NCBI RefSeq assembly: GCF_032854445.1 | Contig: NC_088295.1 | Span: 27,453,385-27,517,384 of the forward strand | Source of the DNA: Liolophura sinensis | Taxonomy: Eukaryota; Mollusca; Polyplacophora; Chitonida; Chitonidae | Direction of reading: 5' to 3' | Length of the DNA: 64,000 nt | Shown here: positions 13,868 through 26,175 of the stretch, one piece after another | Numbering within the stretch: the stretch's first letter is position 1 | Layout: each line of letters begins with the position of its first letter | Made by a program: the position numbers and the translations under genes | Notes under the pieces: generated by a model | Told to the model about the DNA's origin: nothing | The model's database searches: none | The model's input: the letters and a program-made list of their open reading frames with translations, nothing else

Positions 13868-14965
13868 TTTCTGTCCTTGGTTTCACATCAGTTGATTTGT
13901 TATAAGCCAAGCAAGGTGAGGTGGTTTCATCTAAAGATCTACCTTGCTCCCTCCCCCCCCCCAACCCCCTCTCAAACTGGTTTCACATACTGTGATTTAA
14001 AAAAAAACTAATCAGGAGAGGTAGTTGTGTTTAGGTCTACTTGGTTTAACATCAGCTGATTTGTTAGGAGCCAAGCAAGGTGAGGTGGTTTCATCTAAAG
14101 ATCTACCATGCTCCCTCCACCCAAAAACAGGTTTCACATCAGATGATTTTTAGAAACTAATCAGGAGTGGCAATTGTTTCAAAAACTACCTGGTCTACTT
14201 CACCCATAAACTGGTTTCACATCAGATGATTTTTAGAAACTAATCAGGAGCGGCAATTGTTTCAAAAACTACCTGGTCTACTTCACCCATAAACTGGTTT
14301 CACATCAGATGACTTTTAGAAACTAATCAGGAGTGGCAATTGTTTCAAAAACTACCTGGTCTACTTCACCCATAAACTGGTTTCACATCAGATGACTTTT
14401 AGAAACTAATCAGGAGTGGCAATTGTTTCAAAAACTACCTGGTCTACTTCACCCATAAACTGGTTTCACATCAGATGACTTTTAGAAACTAATCAGGAGT
14501 GGCAATTGTTTCAAAAACTACCTGGTCTACTTCACCCATAAACTGGTTTCACATCAGATGACTTTTAGAAACTAATCAGGAGTGGCAATTGTTTCAAAAA
14601 CTACCTGGTCTACTTCACCCATAAACTGGTTTCACATCAGATGATTTTTAGAAACTAATCAGGAGTGGCAATTGTTTCAAAAACTACCTGGTCTACTTCA
14701 CCCATAAACTGGTTTCACATCAGATGACTTTTAGAAACTAATCAGGAGTGGCAATTGTTTCAAAAACTACCTGGTCTACTTCACCCATAAACTGGTTTCA
14801 CATCAGATGATTTTTAGAAACTAATCAGGAGTGGCAATTGTTTCAAAAACTACCTGGTCTACTTCACCCATAAACTGGTTTCACATAAGATCATTTTTAG
14901 AAACTGCTCAGGAGAAGTAGTTGTGTTTAGATCTACCTGGTTTCTTCCACCCATGAACAAGTTTC
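13868..14965. repeat. 83-bp minisatellite array
   Basis: A unit beginning ggtttcacatcagatga and ending ctacttcacccataaact starts at 14130, 14213, 14296, 14379, 14462, 14545, 14628, 14711, 14794 and 14877, an exact 83-bp step. The central copies are nearly identical and differ mainly at one site (gatttttag versus gacttttag). The last copy is diverged (cataagatcattt). Upstream, 13868-14129 holds two older related units containing gccaagcaaggtgaggtggtttcatc. The unit is not a multiple of three and carries stops, so it is not coding. Confidence 0.9.
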
Positions 14966-15751
14966 ATATCAACTGGTTAAAATGTGAGGCATGTCAGAGC
15001 TTCACCTTTGTGCCTATGCAGACCGTGAATCAAAAATGAAATCTGCGCAAACAAAACAACTGGAGTTGTGACAAAGTTATAGCTATTTATACAAGTGACA
15101 TAGAGGAACTGGCAAAAATGGACAACTGTATTGTGCAACACAATGTCATCTTAGCATCTCAGTAGGCTACCCACCAAAAGTTAAAAATTGGAGTTGTAGC
15201 TAACCAGGACAAAACTCTTACTTAGATGTATTTAAACAGAAGATGCTGGGATATTGGTAACCACAGAAATGGACATTACAAGTGAGGTGTAGCAGGTAAG
15301 CACCTCTGTATCTAAGGATATATCCGTCAAAATTTACACATATTTATTACATATTATTTGCACATACAAAATAACTGGAGTTGTACCTCAAAAACAGATG
15401 TGGACTGACAGGCATAAGAACACACAAAAGCAAATAAATAAGCTACAGTTGTACTGATATCTTACATCTGATATCTTAAACTAACTCCTCATTGAATTGC
15501 ATTATACTTCTTTTTATCGATCAAAAATAGACATGTACATGTGCTGATAAATTCAATGTCAAATAATGAATAATGTAAGATGCCCCTGGATCATGTAAAA
15601 AATTAATAACATCAACCAATGACAGGATTACTCAATTCTACATGTGCCTGATTAATTAATTACCTAACATCACAAAATAATGAAATAAATATTTTGGATT
15701 TTGTACACCTTATCAACCAATCTTGTCATATTTCCTTAGCTGAGATGACTG

Positions 15752-16127
15752 AATGATAAATATATTTTCTATGATGATAAATATATTTATTTATTTATTT
15801 ATTTATCTGAACGGTGTTTCACACCGTAATCAAGAATATTTCACTTATACGACGGCGGCAAGCATTACGGTGGGTGGAAACTGGGCAGAGCCCGGGGGAA
15901 ACCCACGACCATTCGCAGGCTGCTGGCAGACCTTCCCGGAGAGGAAGCCAGCATGAACTGGACTTGAATTTACAGCGACCGCATTGGTGAGAGACTGCGG
16001 GGTCATCACGCTGCGCTAGCACGCTAACCAACATGATAAATATATTCTATAATGATAAATATATTTCTATAATTATAAATATACTTCTATTATGATAAAT
16101 ATACTTTTACACGGATAAAAATATTTC
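15752..16127. repeat. 20-bp AT-rich tandem array split by a SINE
   Basis: Units of about 20 bp with the pattern atgataaatatatttctata occur twice before the SINE (15752-15787) and about five times after it (16032-16127), drifting to attataaatatacttctat and cggataaaaatatttctac. The SINE at 15788-16031 interrupts the array, so the array existed before the insertion. Confidence 0.8.
15788..16031 (-). mobile_element. SINE family 1, near full length
   Basis: The tail side on the plus strand is a TTTA repeat, followed by the family core and then the tRNA-like head read in reverse (gcgaccgcattggtgagag, ctgcgctagcacgctaacc). In the element's own sense the head has an A-box-like ggttagcgtgctagcgcag and a B-box-like gtaaattcaagtcc. 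The flanks atgataaatatatt at 15774-15787 and 16032-16045 look like a 14-bp target-site duplication. They could equally be neighbouring units of the surrounding array. Confidence 0.88.
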
Positions 16128-19019
16128 TACAAGGGGAGTAGCAAGGCTATGCGTGTGCACAGAACAACACATCATAATCTCTGCCATAAATATCAAATCA
16201 CAATATGTATTCTATCATTGTCTATCAGAGTTGCAACAACAATTCATTTTAAAGCTCATCATGGGGAAAAAATATTTAGATATATCACTTACATATACCA
16301 TTCTTTTTTTACCACTTCATACCTGGGAAGTTCTTGAAAACATTAACTAACTAACTTTACAGCATTCTTGTGAATGTGATCCTCACAGATACAAATCACA
16401 CACTGAATCCCTGTACAGGGATAGCAACAACATCAACACTGTAAACATTTGACACCCAAGCATCATGAAAACACACGTATCCGTATGTGACACTAGACAC
16501 TGTCAATTCTGTCATCATCTAGGCTCAATCAAGTTCAACCTCACCTTCCTGACAACCTGAATAAAATTCATCACTTTTCACTAAATTTCTGACCCATTTC
16601 AGTCCACCCCAAGAAATCATTTAAGTTAACTTAATATGGACTCTCTCAGAAATATATGTAAGGACAAAGCTACACAAAGACCTGTCAAAGTATTATAATA
16701 TATGTAAATATACTTATGCATATCACAATTTATGCACATCACAATTTATGCATATCTCACATAAATCACTTAGGATAAAGGCTAGCGGTGAAGTAATGTT
16801 ATCTGGTGATGAACATATATAGCTACAAGCATGCTACTACCTGTACAACCTACCTTACCCTCTAGGTAACACATCTGTATGCTTGTACCCATCCATGTAC
16901 TGGGTATAAGTGTGACCTGACACATGTAGCATGCGGCTGGTATGTTGTGACCGGAATGTGACATGGAGTGCACACATCACACGAAAATTCATACACACTT
17001 ATTACACAGAGTCAGTCCAGTCAGGACATGAAACAATAGACACTGCAGTAATCCCTGACCAGCTTGCATGACTTTCCTGGAACAGCTTGTATGAGCAGTT
17101 TATAAATACATCACCTCTATAAAATACTGATACAATTTCACGAACCAACCCTTCATGTTTACTGAAGCTGTTCGACTGCCAGAGGCAAAAGTGTTTACAG
17201 TTTTTTTTTCTTCAATCTGTACTACGTCTTTTTCATGCCCTTTTTTTTCCGAAATGCTTAATGGCTGTTTTTCTTGTTTTGTCCAGTTTTCCATTCACTG
17301 GATCGTCTAACCATGCATACCTCATCCAGCAGAGCTTTACCTGGTTCATTCCGGCTCTGGCTTTGAGAGAATTAATTAACATTAGTGTAATACCTGGGAA
17401 TCTGAGGCCCGCTATCTTTCCATCACTTGATTACCTTCATTGTTAAGGCAGCCGTGTGAGGAATTTTCTGTTCACTGTTAATATACAGGTAGTGTGCTCC
17501 AGAATCCAATACCTTACTATATAGTAAACTCTGCCTCAGTCTCATGGACTACCTTAACTATGCTGTCTGCCCTAAACTGAATGGAGACAATCCCTGCTCT
17601 GTAATGTGGGGCCAGTCAGGGGCCAGAATTCTGGCTTCATTCTTAGGTCAGAAAACAATAGACAGGTGCCATGTGTAAACAGATTAATGTAATTCAGTTA
17701 GGGGCTCTGGCAAGGGGTTTCACTCAAGGGAAAAACATTAGCTAGTAGTAGCAAAACATACATCCATGTGCTATTTAATAGGTCAGAAAATCTGGAGGGT
17801 AAAACATATCAAGCAGTGCTATTACATTTCTGATCACATTTCTTATGCATAGTCTTTTCTATGTGGTAATTAACACAGTTTTCAATTTATTACTACTATT
17901 AACTACTACATTTTGCATAGGTCATACCAATTATCCAGTTACTGGGGGGACTTTATGAATGGCATAGAAATACTGAGGGACAAAACTGTCCTCCTCAACC
18001 TTTAATGCAGGTACCAGGTAATCTAAACAGAGGTGATGTGTGAGAAAGAGGTGGGTCAAGCTTAGGAATGAATGCTAAAGCATAGTATGACTTTTCCACC
18101 ATCTACTGTACAACAATGCAACAGTATAATTCCACAAGAAATCACAACTGTTTAACGCTATTTACACACATATAGGAGAGAGTTAAACAGCAATCAAACA
18201 ACTAAATACATGTAAATTATATTGCTTCTACTCCATATTAAGCTGGTGTTATTTGTATGGTATCTCCAGATGAAATATAAGTTCATGGAAAATTAGAGGC
18301 ATACTTCAAAGAGAACTTAATTAAACTAATAATTTAAATAAAGAGATGATTGGTCTAATTTAATTAATTTAGACCATCTCTAACCTTGTGAAAAAAATAA
18401 ATTATACCTGATCTCATTTCAAAACATTCAGATTTATCAGGCAAATCAGAGATGAAATAAGACAAAATCAGCACAGACACCAACTTTAATCTAAAGGACT
18501 TCCTGTCTTTTCTCACACACAGAGTCTATAGGATATAACTGCTTTTATGCTGATATTACCACCACTTAAAATGTATTCTCAATTTAAGGTAGAGATGGTA
18601 AGAAAATCTTGACTACATACAAATCAAAAACTACACTTGGCAAATTTTTGTCAAGGTACAACTATATCATAGAAACATACAGTCTTATCAAATCCCATAA
18701 AGCAAACTGAATATAAGTAAATGCAATATACATGTAGCTTTAAGAACTAGCCTGGTTGAAAGAGCTTACCACCAGGAGTACAATTAAATTTAACCCTGAT
18801 TATTATCAATCCATGTCATGATCTGTATCTATGCAGATAACACACTGTCTTAACACCATCTCCATCATAAGTACTTAATTATTCTGAAATTAAACCCGAT
18901 TTTCAGCAATATCATTTACATAAAATATGCACACTGACTTACATCAATTGATTATTAACTTACACACACTATAAGAAGCTCCTAGAGGGCATGATGAGGC
19001 TTTATTACTATAATAGTTG

Positions 19020-19186
19020 TATACACTGACACCGAGCCAACTAGTCCTGTTTTCTTGCTCTAATCTCTCAGTGCTGAATGCCAAGCGAGGCAGCTACGGT
19101 ATGATCCGACCAGGGTTTGATCCCGGGGCTATCTACTACGAGGTGACGGCTCTAACCATTAAGCCACTGAAGCGCTCAAAGATAAA
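19020..19186 (-). repeat. tRNA-headed SINE fragment (family 2 relative)
   Basis: Read on the minus strand, the segment opens with a tRNA-like region: A box TGGCTTAATGG and B-box-like GGATCAAACCC at the usual spacing. The acceptor arm does not pair, so it is not a functional tRNA. The body then contains tgcctcgcttggcattcag, which matches the cctcgcttggcgttcggca block of the longer family 2 copies at 44.1 and 46.7 kb. The 3' tail of those copies is missing. Confidence 0.65.
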
Positions 19187-22100
19187 TATAATATCAGTCA
19201 TAAAATTGTAATGCAAAATCATTTGTACTCTTGATTACTGACATGTACATGTATCTAGTAACGGAACCAACATAAAGTATCACCACAGAGGTAGGAATTA
19301 CTGTACACAAAGATTAGAAAAAACAAAAACATGAACAACAAAAAATTGAACTATTATATCAATGTATTGGACACATACTCTCTTACCTTTCAAGGGAAGA
19401 AATAAAAACCCATTCAAGGGCTGTCCTAACAAGCAGATTTCTATACTCTTTGTGGGCAAGCTGTCAATACACTGAACAACAACAATAACTTACAACAAAA
19501 TCTAACACATCACAAACAGACAGGAGAATGCCTTACTTGTTACTCACCTGTACCACAGAACCACATCAGAAGAATTTCACCATCCTTACTCTGTTACGTT
19601 ACAGGTAACTGACTCTGTACATCCTGAATGGGTAAGTAAGCCAGGTGAAAACTAGGTTAGTGAAATCCAAAGGGTACGGGGGGCTGCGGGGTGTGTTACA
19701 GTCGAGCAAGCGTGGAGGGAGATGTACCTGTGAGCAGAGATGGGTGATCTAATGCCTCAGATATCTTGACAGTGACCGGGCCCTAAACACTGTCACCGTA
19801 ACATACTGTGTCATATCTATATGAAGCCATAATAACACACCCACACTGTACAGTTTAGGATAAGAGCTGTATGACACTATAGGCCAGCCAGCCATTCTGT
19901 TAGACACACCTGTAGTGGACAAGTCAGTTTGATTTATGCTGTATATGGAGGTCTCAACAACAAAACTTGTCCTGAATCATTGGCCTCATTACATCAGAAA
20001 AGTAAGGTGAGAAAAAAGTGCTTACCACAAATAATTTATATACACATTAAACTATAGCCCACTATGAAGATTAGGCAATTAAACTTAAAAGCTTCAAAAA
20101 TAAACTACATGTAACAATAATAGGCAAGCAATTGACAGACTATGAATCAAACCATGGCCTCTGTATGTGTATATGTTGTCATGACAACAATATGAATAGT
20201 CTTGAGAACTTGCCCTCTGGGCAGCACAATACCATCAAAGGTTGTAGAACTACGAAGCACCATGAAGTATAAAGGTAGACGAATTCACGTCCAAGTTGTT
20301 ACAAACAGCACGTACCGCCACTTTGATGTGAAATCAAATTGTACCACAAGCAATTACATGCATACATGATTTCTTTCAATCTGCTGACATGGTATGTGAC
20401 TTTGGTAACTTTGTGTTTTGACTGTTCACTGAACTAATATTAGCTAAGGGTACGTAGGACATCCAAGTCTTCATGTTTTTATTAGTCCAATTTTCACGTG
20501 CTTGTAAATCATGTACAGAAGATCATCTGTATAAGATACATGATGTGCCAGGTTGAAAATAGATGAGGTAAATTGTTTTCTATTGATTTGGGGAATTTTA
20601 TATCCCAGATTTTAAACTACTGAAAGAATGTATTAAACTCTGAAAGCTAAAACTAATTAACATCAACACACAAATGATTTATGTACCTTTTATACCACTT
20701 CATATTTAGCAAGAAAGAATTCATGAAAATGCCATTATTATAACTCTTTATCATGTATGTTATATTACACAATTTAACAAATGTGGTTCAGTAATTTCTA
20801 TAAAAAAAATTGCCCTGATTATTTAACTTAACCATGCCATGCCAAGTGTTAACAAAAGATAATTTAATCGGTATCAAAGATTTCAACTTTGAATACAGTA
20901 ATTTTTTCATGATAATACACTAGCTCGGGACACCAAAATTTTGGTATATTAACAGAAAATTGGATCTTGCTGTATGAAATTCCCACAACTTCTAAAGTTA
21001 AAAGTATATTCTGCAGTGAAAGTTTTAAGAATAGTTTGACTTATTTACAATAGCTGTTGTATTTTGCCATATATCAGTGCTAAAAAACACAAACTGCTGT
21101 TTCCAGCAAGTACTTCAGGTAAGATGTTTACTTTGTAAAATTACTTTGTTGTTTACTTCGTAAAAGTATTTAAATATACATGTACACCACAAAATACAGA
21201 TTAATAGGTAAGAAAAGTTCTGAACACCTGAAAACATTCACCACAAAAGGTCACTGTTGATCCAGCTAGAACTGGAATAGACATGAAGCTGTACCTGTGG
21301 TTGATTAATGCACTCAGGTATTAGAGCCACTAAAATTTTTATATAGGTTTATCCACGACTGTCCTAACTTAAATTGTCTACTGAAATATCATCATACATA
21401 ATACGTTAACAAGTAAATCAGCAACCACACAGTACAACCAACAATTGTACAGGATAAGCACTGTGTTTGAAGTGAATTCATGTATTTTTACTTTACTTGT
21501 ATTTAACACTTTTTTGTATTTTTTGTACATATAGCAGTTATCAGTTTCCTTTTTAGTTTAACTGCCAAATTTTCCTACTTGTGACACACAAATGTTTATA
21601 CCCAGAGCAAGCTGAGAGATGCCATATTGATGTAAGTCAAGTGAAGGTGCTTCCAAGCACAATGAACACTCTACTGCCCACGAGGACTGCAAAATGTGGA
21701 ATCTCGACATTCACTGTCTGTGGCTGGACCTGAATTCTGTGTCCCGACATTGAAAAAAACAAAACAACGAGCATCTCAAAACCACTCAGCCACAGCCCAA
21801 TCTTGAGTATTCAGTGAATTCATGAGATCAGACATTAATCAAACCATTTTAAACTGAAATTATTAAATCGTTGTATAATGTACCTATGACATATTCATCC
21901 ATGAGGTTTTGACAATTAACAAAGCCAGGTGCAATTCACTACACAAGCAACAAAATCCTAGCACAGTCACTGACTGTCTAACATTATTGGTAACAGGTTT
22001 GCAAGAAACAGATACCTTATACCTGTACAAGTTATTGAATGTTAAAAGGCTGGTATATATACACCTATGTACATACACTAATCTCACCTTTACATAGTTG

Positions 22101-23309
22101 TATATCCTCATTCTCTGCAGACAAATCGTTGTTATTCATAAGGATGGAATCACAAATATTACACTTCCACACCTTTTATTATAGTGCATAACTGTACACA
22201 GGTAACATTAATTAAAGACCCTACAGGTCGAGGAGAGCTAATTTAGCAGGACTTGTGGCTGTACATAGTATTGACACATGTTATTCCCTAGGGATCCCAG
22301 CTAACAAGATAAAGATAATATCAGTGACCCTTCGTCACAGGTTCCCAGTGAGGGCAGGATAGATAGCAATGCTCTGATACACCAACCTGACTTATGCTCT
22401 GATCACTGATAGGTACGATACCTCACAACTTGACGATGGACTAAGCCGAGCCAAACACCTGGTAGTCAGTCATACTGTATAATACAGAGATTTTGTGATC
22501 TGGATTTATCGTGGCTTGACAAACATCAATCACCTGAACATCATAAAGCACACTTACTATAATGGTGGCATAATTTCTTTTCTCACCTCCATTATTTTTT
22601 TTCTAGTTTTAGTAATACTGTAACACTTTCATTGGAAACTTAGGAACAACTCAGTACAACAGTATAATTATTATAAATTTTCCATATTAAAATTTCATTA
22701 TTCAAAAGGCCACGCAAGCCAGTTTTATTACATTCTCCATTATTCCACATATTCTCAGATTAATATGAAGTGTCTGCCGCTTGAGTATGCCATTAATTAA
22801 CAATCAAATAAATGAATAAATCAAGTCTACCTGCTCTCTGCTCACCTTGATAAAATTCATGTTTCAATCATATGGTGATGTTTACAGCAATCTGTCACTA
22901 AAAGACTCATTTCATTTAAAACTGCATCATTATGACTTTAGCTGAGTCAGTTTTTATCATGTGAAAACATAAATAAACTGTAAAAGAAGAGAGCAATTCT
23001 GATGTTATCAGGCATAGTCATCTATAAATTTGGAGGAGCCAAATGAGATGAATGAATAGAGAAGGTTAATGAGGGATTATGAGAAGTTAACCACAAAACA
23101 TCGTCACAACATGTGTTAATGACATATCACCAACAGGTGACTAATGAGACATAATAGGCTAGCACAGACTCAGTATGAACAATCTGTCATCTCAATAACA
23201 GCCATTTCAATCGGGCACTGATTAACTTGATAAGACTGCCTAATAGTTCCTGTAAAAACTTAATAACCAGGGGTATGTATACTTAAAATTACATTTACTG
23301 CTCATTGGA

Positions 23310-23360
<51 letters not shown>
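23310..23360. repeat. (TA)n microsatellite
   Basis: An uninterrupted TA tract of about 50 bp. It produces a false Tyr-Ile reading frame on the minus strand. Confidence 0.97.
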
Positions 23361-23362
<2 letters not shown>

Positions 23363-24054
23363 TGGGGGAGGGAGGCTGACTGCAAAAGTAGTATCCCAGT
23401 CCAACAGGTGAAGTTCGAAGGACCATTTCTGGCCATTTATATTTCTGGTGACGCAATTTAGGTTATTTTTGGTGAAAAAAAATTGTGATAAACCTGTGAT
23501 AAACTGCACGTTGTCCTTTATTTATTAAGCATTTTTATGGCACAATAGTCTTTTTGTCACAAGACTCAAATTAGTCACATTTTGTCAAAGTTTGCACAAT
23601 ACCCAATATCACTACTTAATGACCTTTCTTATGCCTGCATGTACATGTATTAAAAGTGATGGGTTTCACATAAACACTTTATATATAACCTTTTGGCAAA
23701 AAAAAAAATAATAAAATTAATATTTTGATCTTAAATTTGCTTCCTGTCACAATTTTGCATAGTCTGACTGAAACTTTCACAATATGTCACAGGATACTTT
23801 TTATGCCACATTTTGTCAATTGATCTTTTAAAGGGACTGTGGGAATCCTGTCTGATAGTGCTACTTGGGTAAATGTATCAATGAAAACTGGCAAATTTCA
23901 TTTATTTCTTTGGATTGGTTGCTCAATTAGATCGCAATAATTTCAGCACACATGTGTGAAGTCCTGTCAAAGGCATATGCAGCTAAGTTTGAAGTTCAAC
24001 ATCCCTTTTCAATGTGAACAGAAGGATCACCATGGCCAAATGTGCCATCCTCAG

Positions 24055-24057
<3 letters not shown>

Positions 24058-24086
<29 letters not shown>
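24058..24086. repeat. (TA)n microsatellite
   Basis: An uninterrupted TA tract of about 29 bp. Confidence 0.97.
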
Positions 24087-24088
<2 letters not shown>

Positions 24089-24575
24089 CAGCCCGGCTTA
24101 TGAGTAGGCCTAGTTAATAACAGATTTCTAGGTATACAGTTCAGATGTAACTGTGCTGGCCAGTAGGCAAGTGAACTTGAGTGAAGTGTTTGGCCAACAA
24201 TATGTCCATGAGGAATTAGACAAATCATAAAACATGAATTGGAAAACAGACACATAAGGAAAGTCTTACCTGTAGCATTTAACACATGTGTCATCACATC
24301 AGGTGAAATCTTTTGATAAATCAACATTCACCAAGCGCTCATTCCTATCTAACACAGGTAACTCCTATAACTCCAGTCAGTGTAAGACCTGTATCATAAG
24401 TTGCACCAGGTAGGATATACTGTACATATATATCTGTCAGCATAACTCCTCAGTACCCTTTACTTATCATCCTTGTCTGAAATGGAGAAGATGAAAGAAA
24501 GTACAATACAATAGCTGGACATTCACAAGGGCATTTCCTCGCTTTGTCACGCATGACTAAGCCACATCAGTCGAT

Positions 24576-24715
24576 CAGTCATAAAACTACATGTAGTACA
24601 GTGCAGTATCTACACATTACCTCTCAACTCAAATGAACTGTACAGATATCAGTCATAAAACCAGTACAGTACAGTATCTACACATTACCTCTCAATCCAA
24701 ATGAACTGTACAGAG
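24576..24715. repeat. Two-copy direct repeat, about 65-70 bp
   Basis: The block from cagtcataaaac to aatgaactgtacaga occurs twice in tandem. Both copies contain cagtatctacacattacctc. The first carries a short extra segment (tacatgtag) near its start, and the remaining differences are few, so this looks like a recent local duplication. Confidence 0.85.
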
Positions 24716-25436
24716 AGCAAATGTTGCACAACGAAGGTTGTATCAAAGGCCAACAATAAAATATGCAAAGCAAACATACAGCATTCCCTATTCATACCAT
24801 CATTCCCACTTAAATGATCTTTCCTAACACTGACTCCAGATTATAGCTTCTAATAACGCCAAAAAAACAGATAAAGTAATGCCATGTGGTAAAAGGTCAA
24901 TGGCTGGCCTCGGGTAAACTTTCCCTACTGTTTGAAGGCTAATCACTGAGTTTTATTTTGCTGTTTGGTATTTTGACAGTGTGGTGCGACATTGAGGCGG
25001 AGTTAGGTGAAAAGTTAAGCTTCTCAGACCAAGGCCAGGCACAGAGTCAAACCTTTAACAAGCCCACTGACTGGATGGATTAGACGCAAGCTGTACTTGG
25101 ACACAATTCAACTGTACACCTAAAGGTGTTACAATGTGATTGATGCCCTGTCTGGCTTCTAAAGGAAAACTGGCTATCAATGGGCTTTCACAGGAATAGC
25201 TCCATAAACTTTGTGTACACAAGATAAATAGGTGTATTTTTATGTAGAAAAGAAAAATACATTTATGTAAACCCTTGTAAACCTCTTTACGCGTCCTTTT
25301 TTTTCACAAAGGTTGTTTTCTGGTTTGCAAATTACCTCACCATGTGGTACTGTGGTCAGCAATATTTCTGTGAGATGAGGCTGAAGCTATAATATTCTGA
25401 ACTGATTTTACAAGTATAAATCCTAACCAAAAAGGT

Positions 25437-26175
25437 GGGCTGATTGTGAGGTCACTGACGGTGGACTGATAGTGAGGTCACTGACTGTGGACTGACTGTG
25501 TAGTCACTGACTGTGAGGATTTACTGTGTAGTCACTGTGATAATTTACTGTGTAGTCACTGTGATAATTTACTGTGTAGTCACTGACTTTGTGGATTGAG
25601 TGTGTAGCCACTCACTGTGGACTGAATATGTGGACTGACTGTGTAGCCAATATAATGTGGGGATTGACCATGTAGTTACTCACTTTGTGGACTGAATGTG
25701 TAGTCACTGACTGTGGGAATTGACTATGTAGTTACTCACTATGTGGATGGAATGTGTGGACTGATCCTGTACCCTAAATGACCATAAATTTCGTTCATGA
25801 CTAACTTGCCCATTTTCCCCCGATTCTGAGGGTTCTATTAATTTTAGAAAAAGGTTTTGAGGTTTGATTGGAACATAAGAAGATATTCTCCTGGAACATT
25901 GTAAGTTTCAGTGCCAAACATAATATTTTGTGAGATTTTGGCTCAAAAAATACACTTTTGTGCAAAAAATTTTGGGTCTGTGGGGATTGACCACGTAGTA
26001 ACTCACATTGTGGATTGAATGTGTAGTCAATGACTGTGTAGTGACTGACTCTGTAGTCAAGGACAGTGGGACTGACTGTGTACTGATCGATGGTGTAGTC
26101 AATGACAATGAGGACTGACTGTGTAGTCCATGACTATATGGATTATCCATGTAGTCACTGACTGTGTGGATTAAC
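25437..26175. repeat. Degenerate minisatellite built on tgactgtg/tagtcac
   Basis: Imperfect units of roughly 25-30 bp are built from gtgtagtcactgactgtg and ggactgactgtgtag, repeated many times on both sides of a MITE copy. Some units are truncated (for example actgtgataatttactgtgt, repeated). A minus-strand reading frame rich in Ser, Thr and Leu at 25908-26150 comes from these repeats and is unlikely to be a gene. Confidence 0.85.
25770..25979. mobile_element. MITE family copy inside the minisatellite
   Basis: The left end is the perfect terminal repeat TACCCTAAATGACC (25770-25783). The body matches the complete copy at 41743-41963 (tcatgactaacttgcccatttt, ggttttgaggtttg, taatattttgtgaga, aaatacacttttg). 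It stops at ttttgggtc, about ten bases short of the expected right end, and tandem-repeat sequence resumes there (gtggggattgacc). The copy therefore interrupts an existing array and has lost its right tip. Confidence 0.75.

Larger units (their letters stand above)
14966..25436. other. Gene-free AT-rich DNA with scattered repeats
   Basis: No coding region is recognised. The stretch contains a SINE within a 20-bp tandem array, a tRNA-headed SINE fragment, two (TA)n tracts and a small duplication, listed separately. A 74-nt splice-flanked open segment at 19387-19460 on the minus strand is noted among the findings. The reading frames over the TA tracts translate as alternating Tyr/Ile and are not genes. 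Confidence 0.6.

Noticed and set aside
14130-14965. Regular direct repeats resembling a CRISPR array
   Set aside because: Units follow each other without unique spacers, the period is 83 bp, and the window is from an intron-bearing animal genome. It is a minisatellite.
23240-24327. Reading frames with long Tyr-Ile runs
   Set aside because: They are translations of (TA)n microsatellites; the same applies at 62861-63164.
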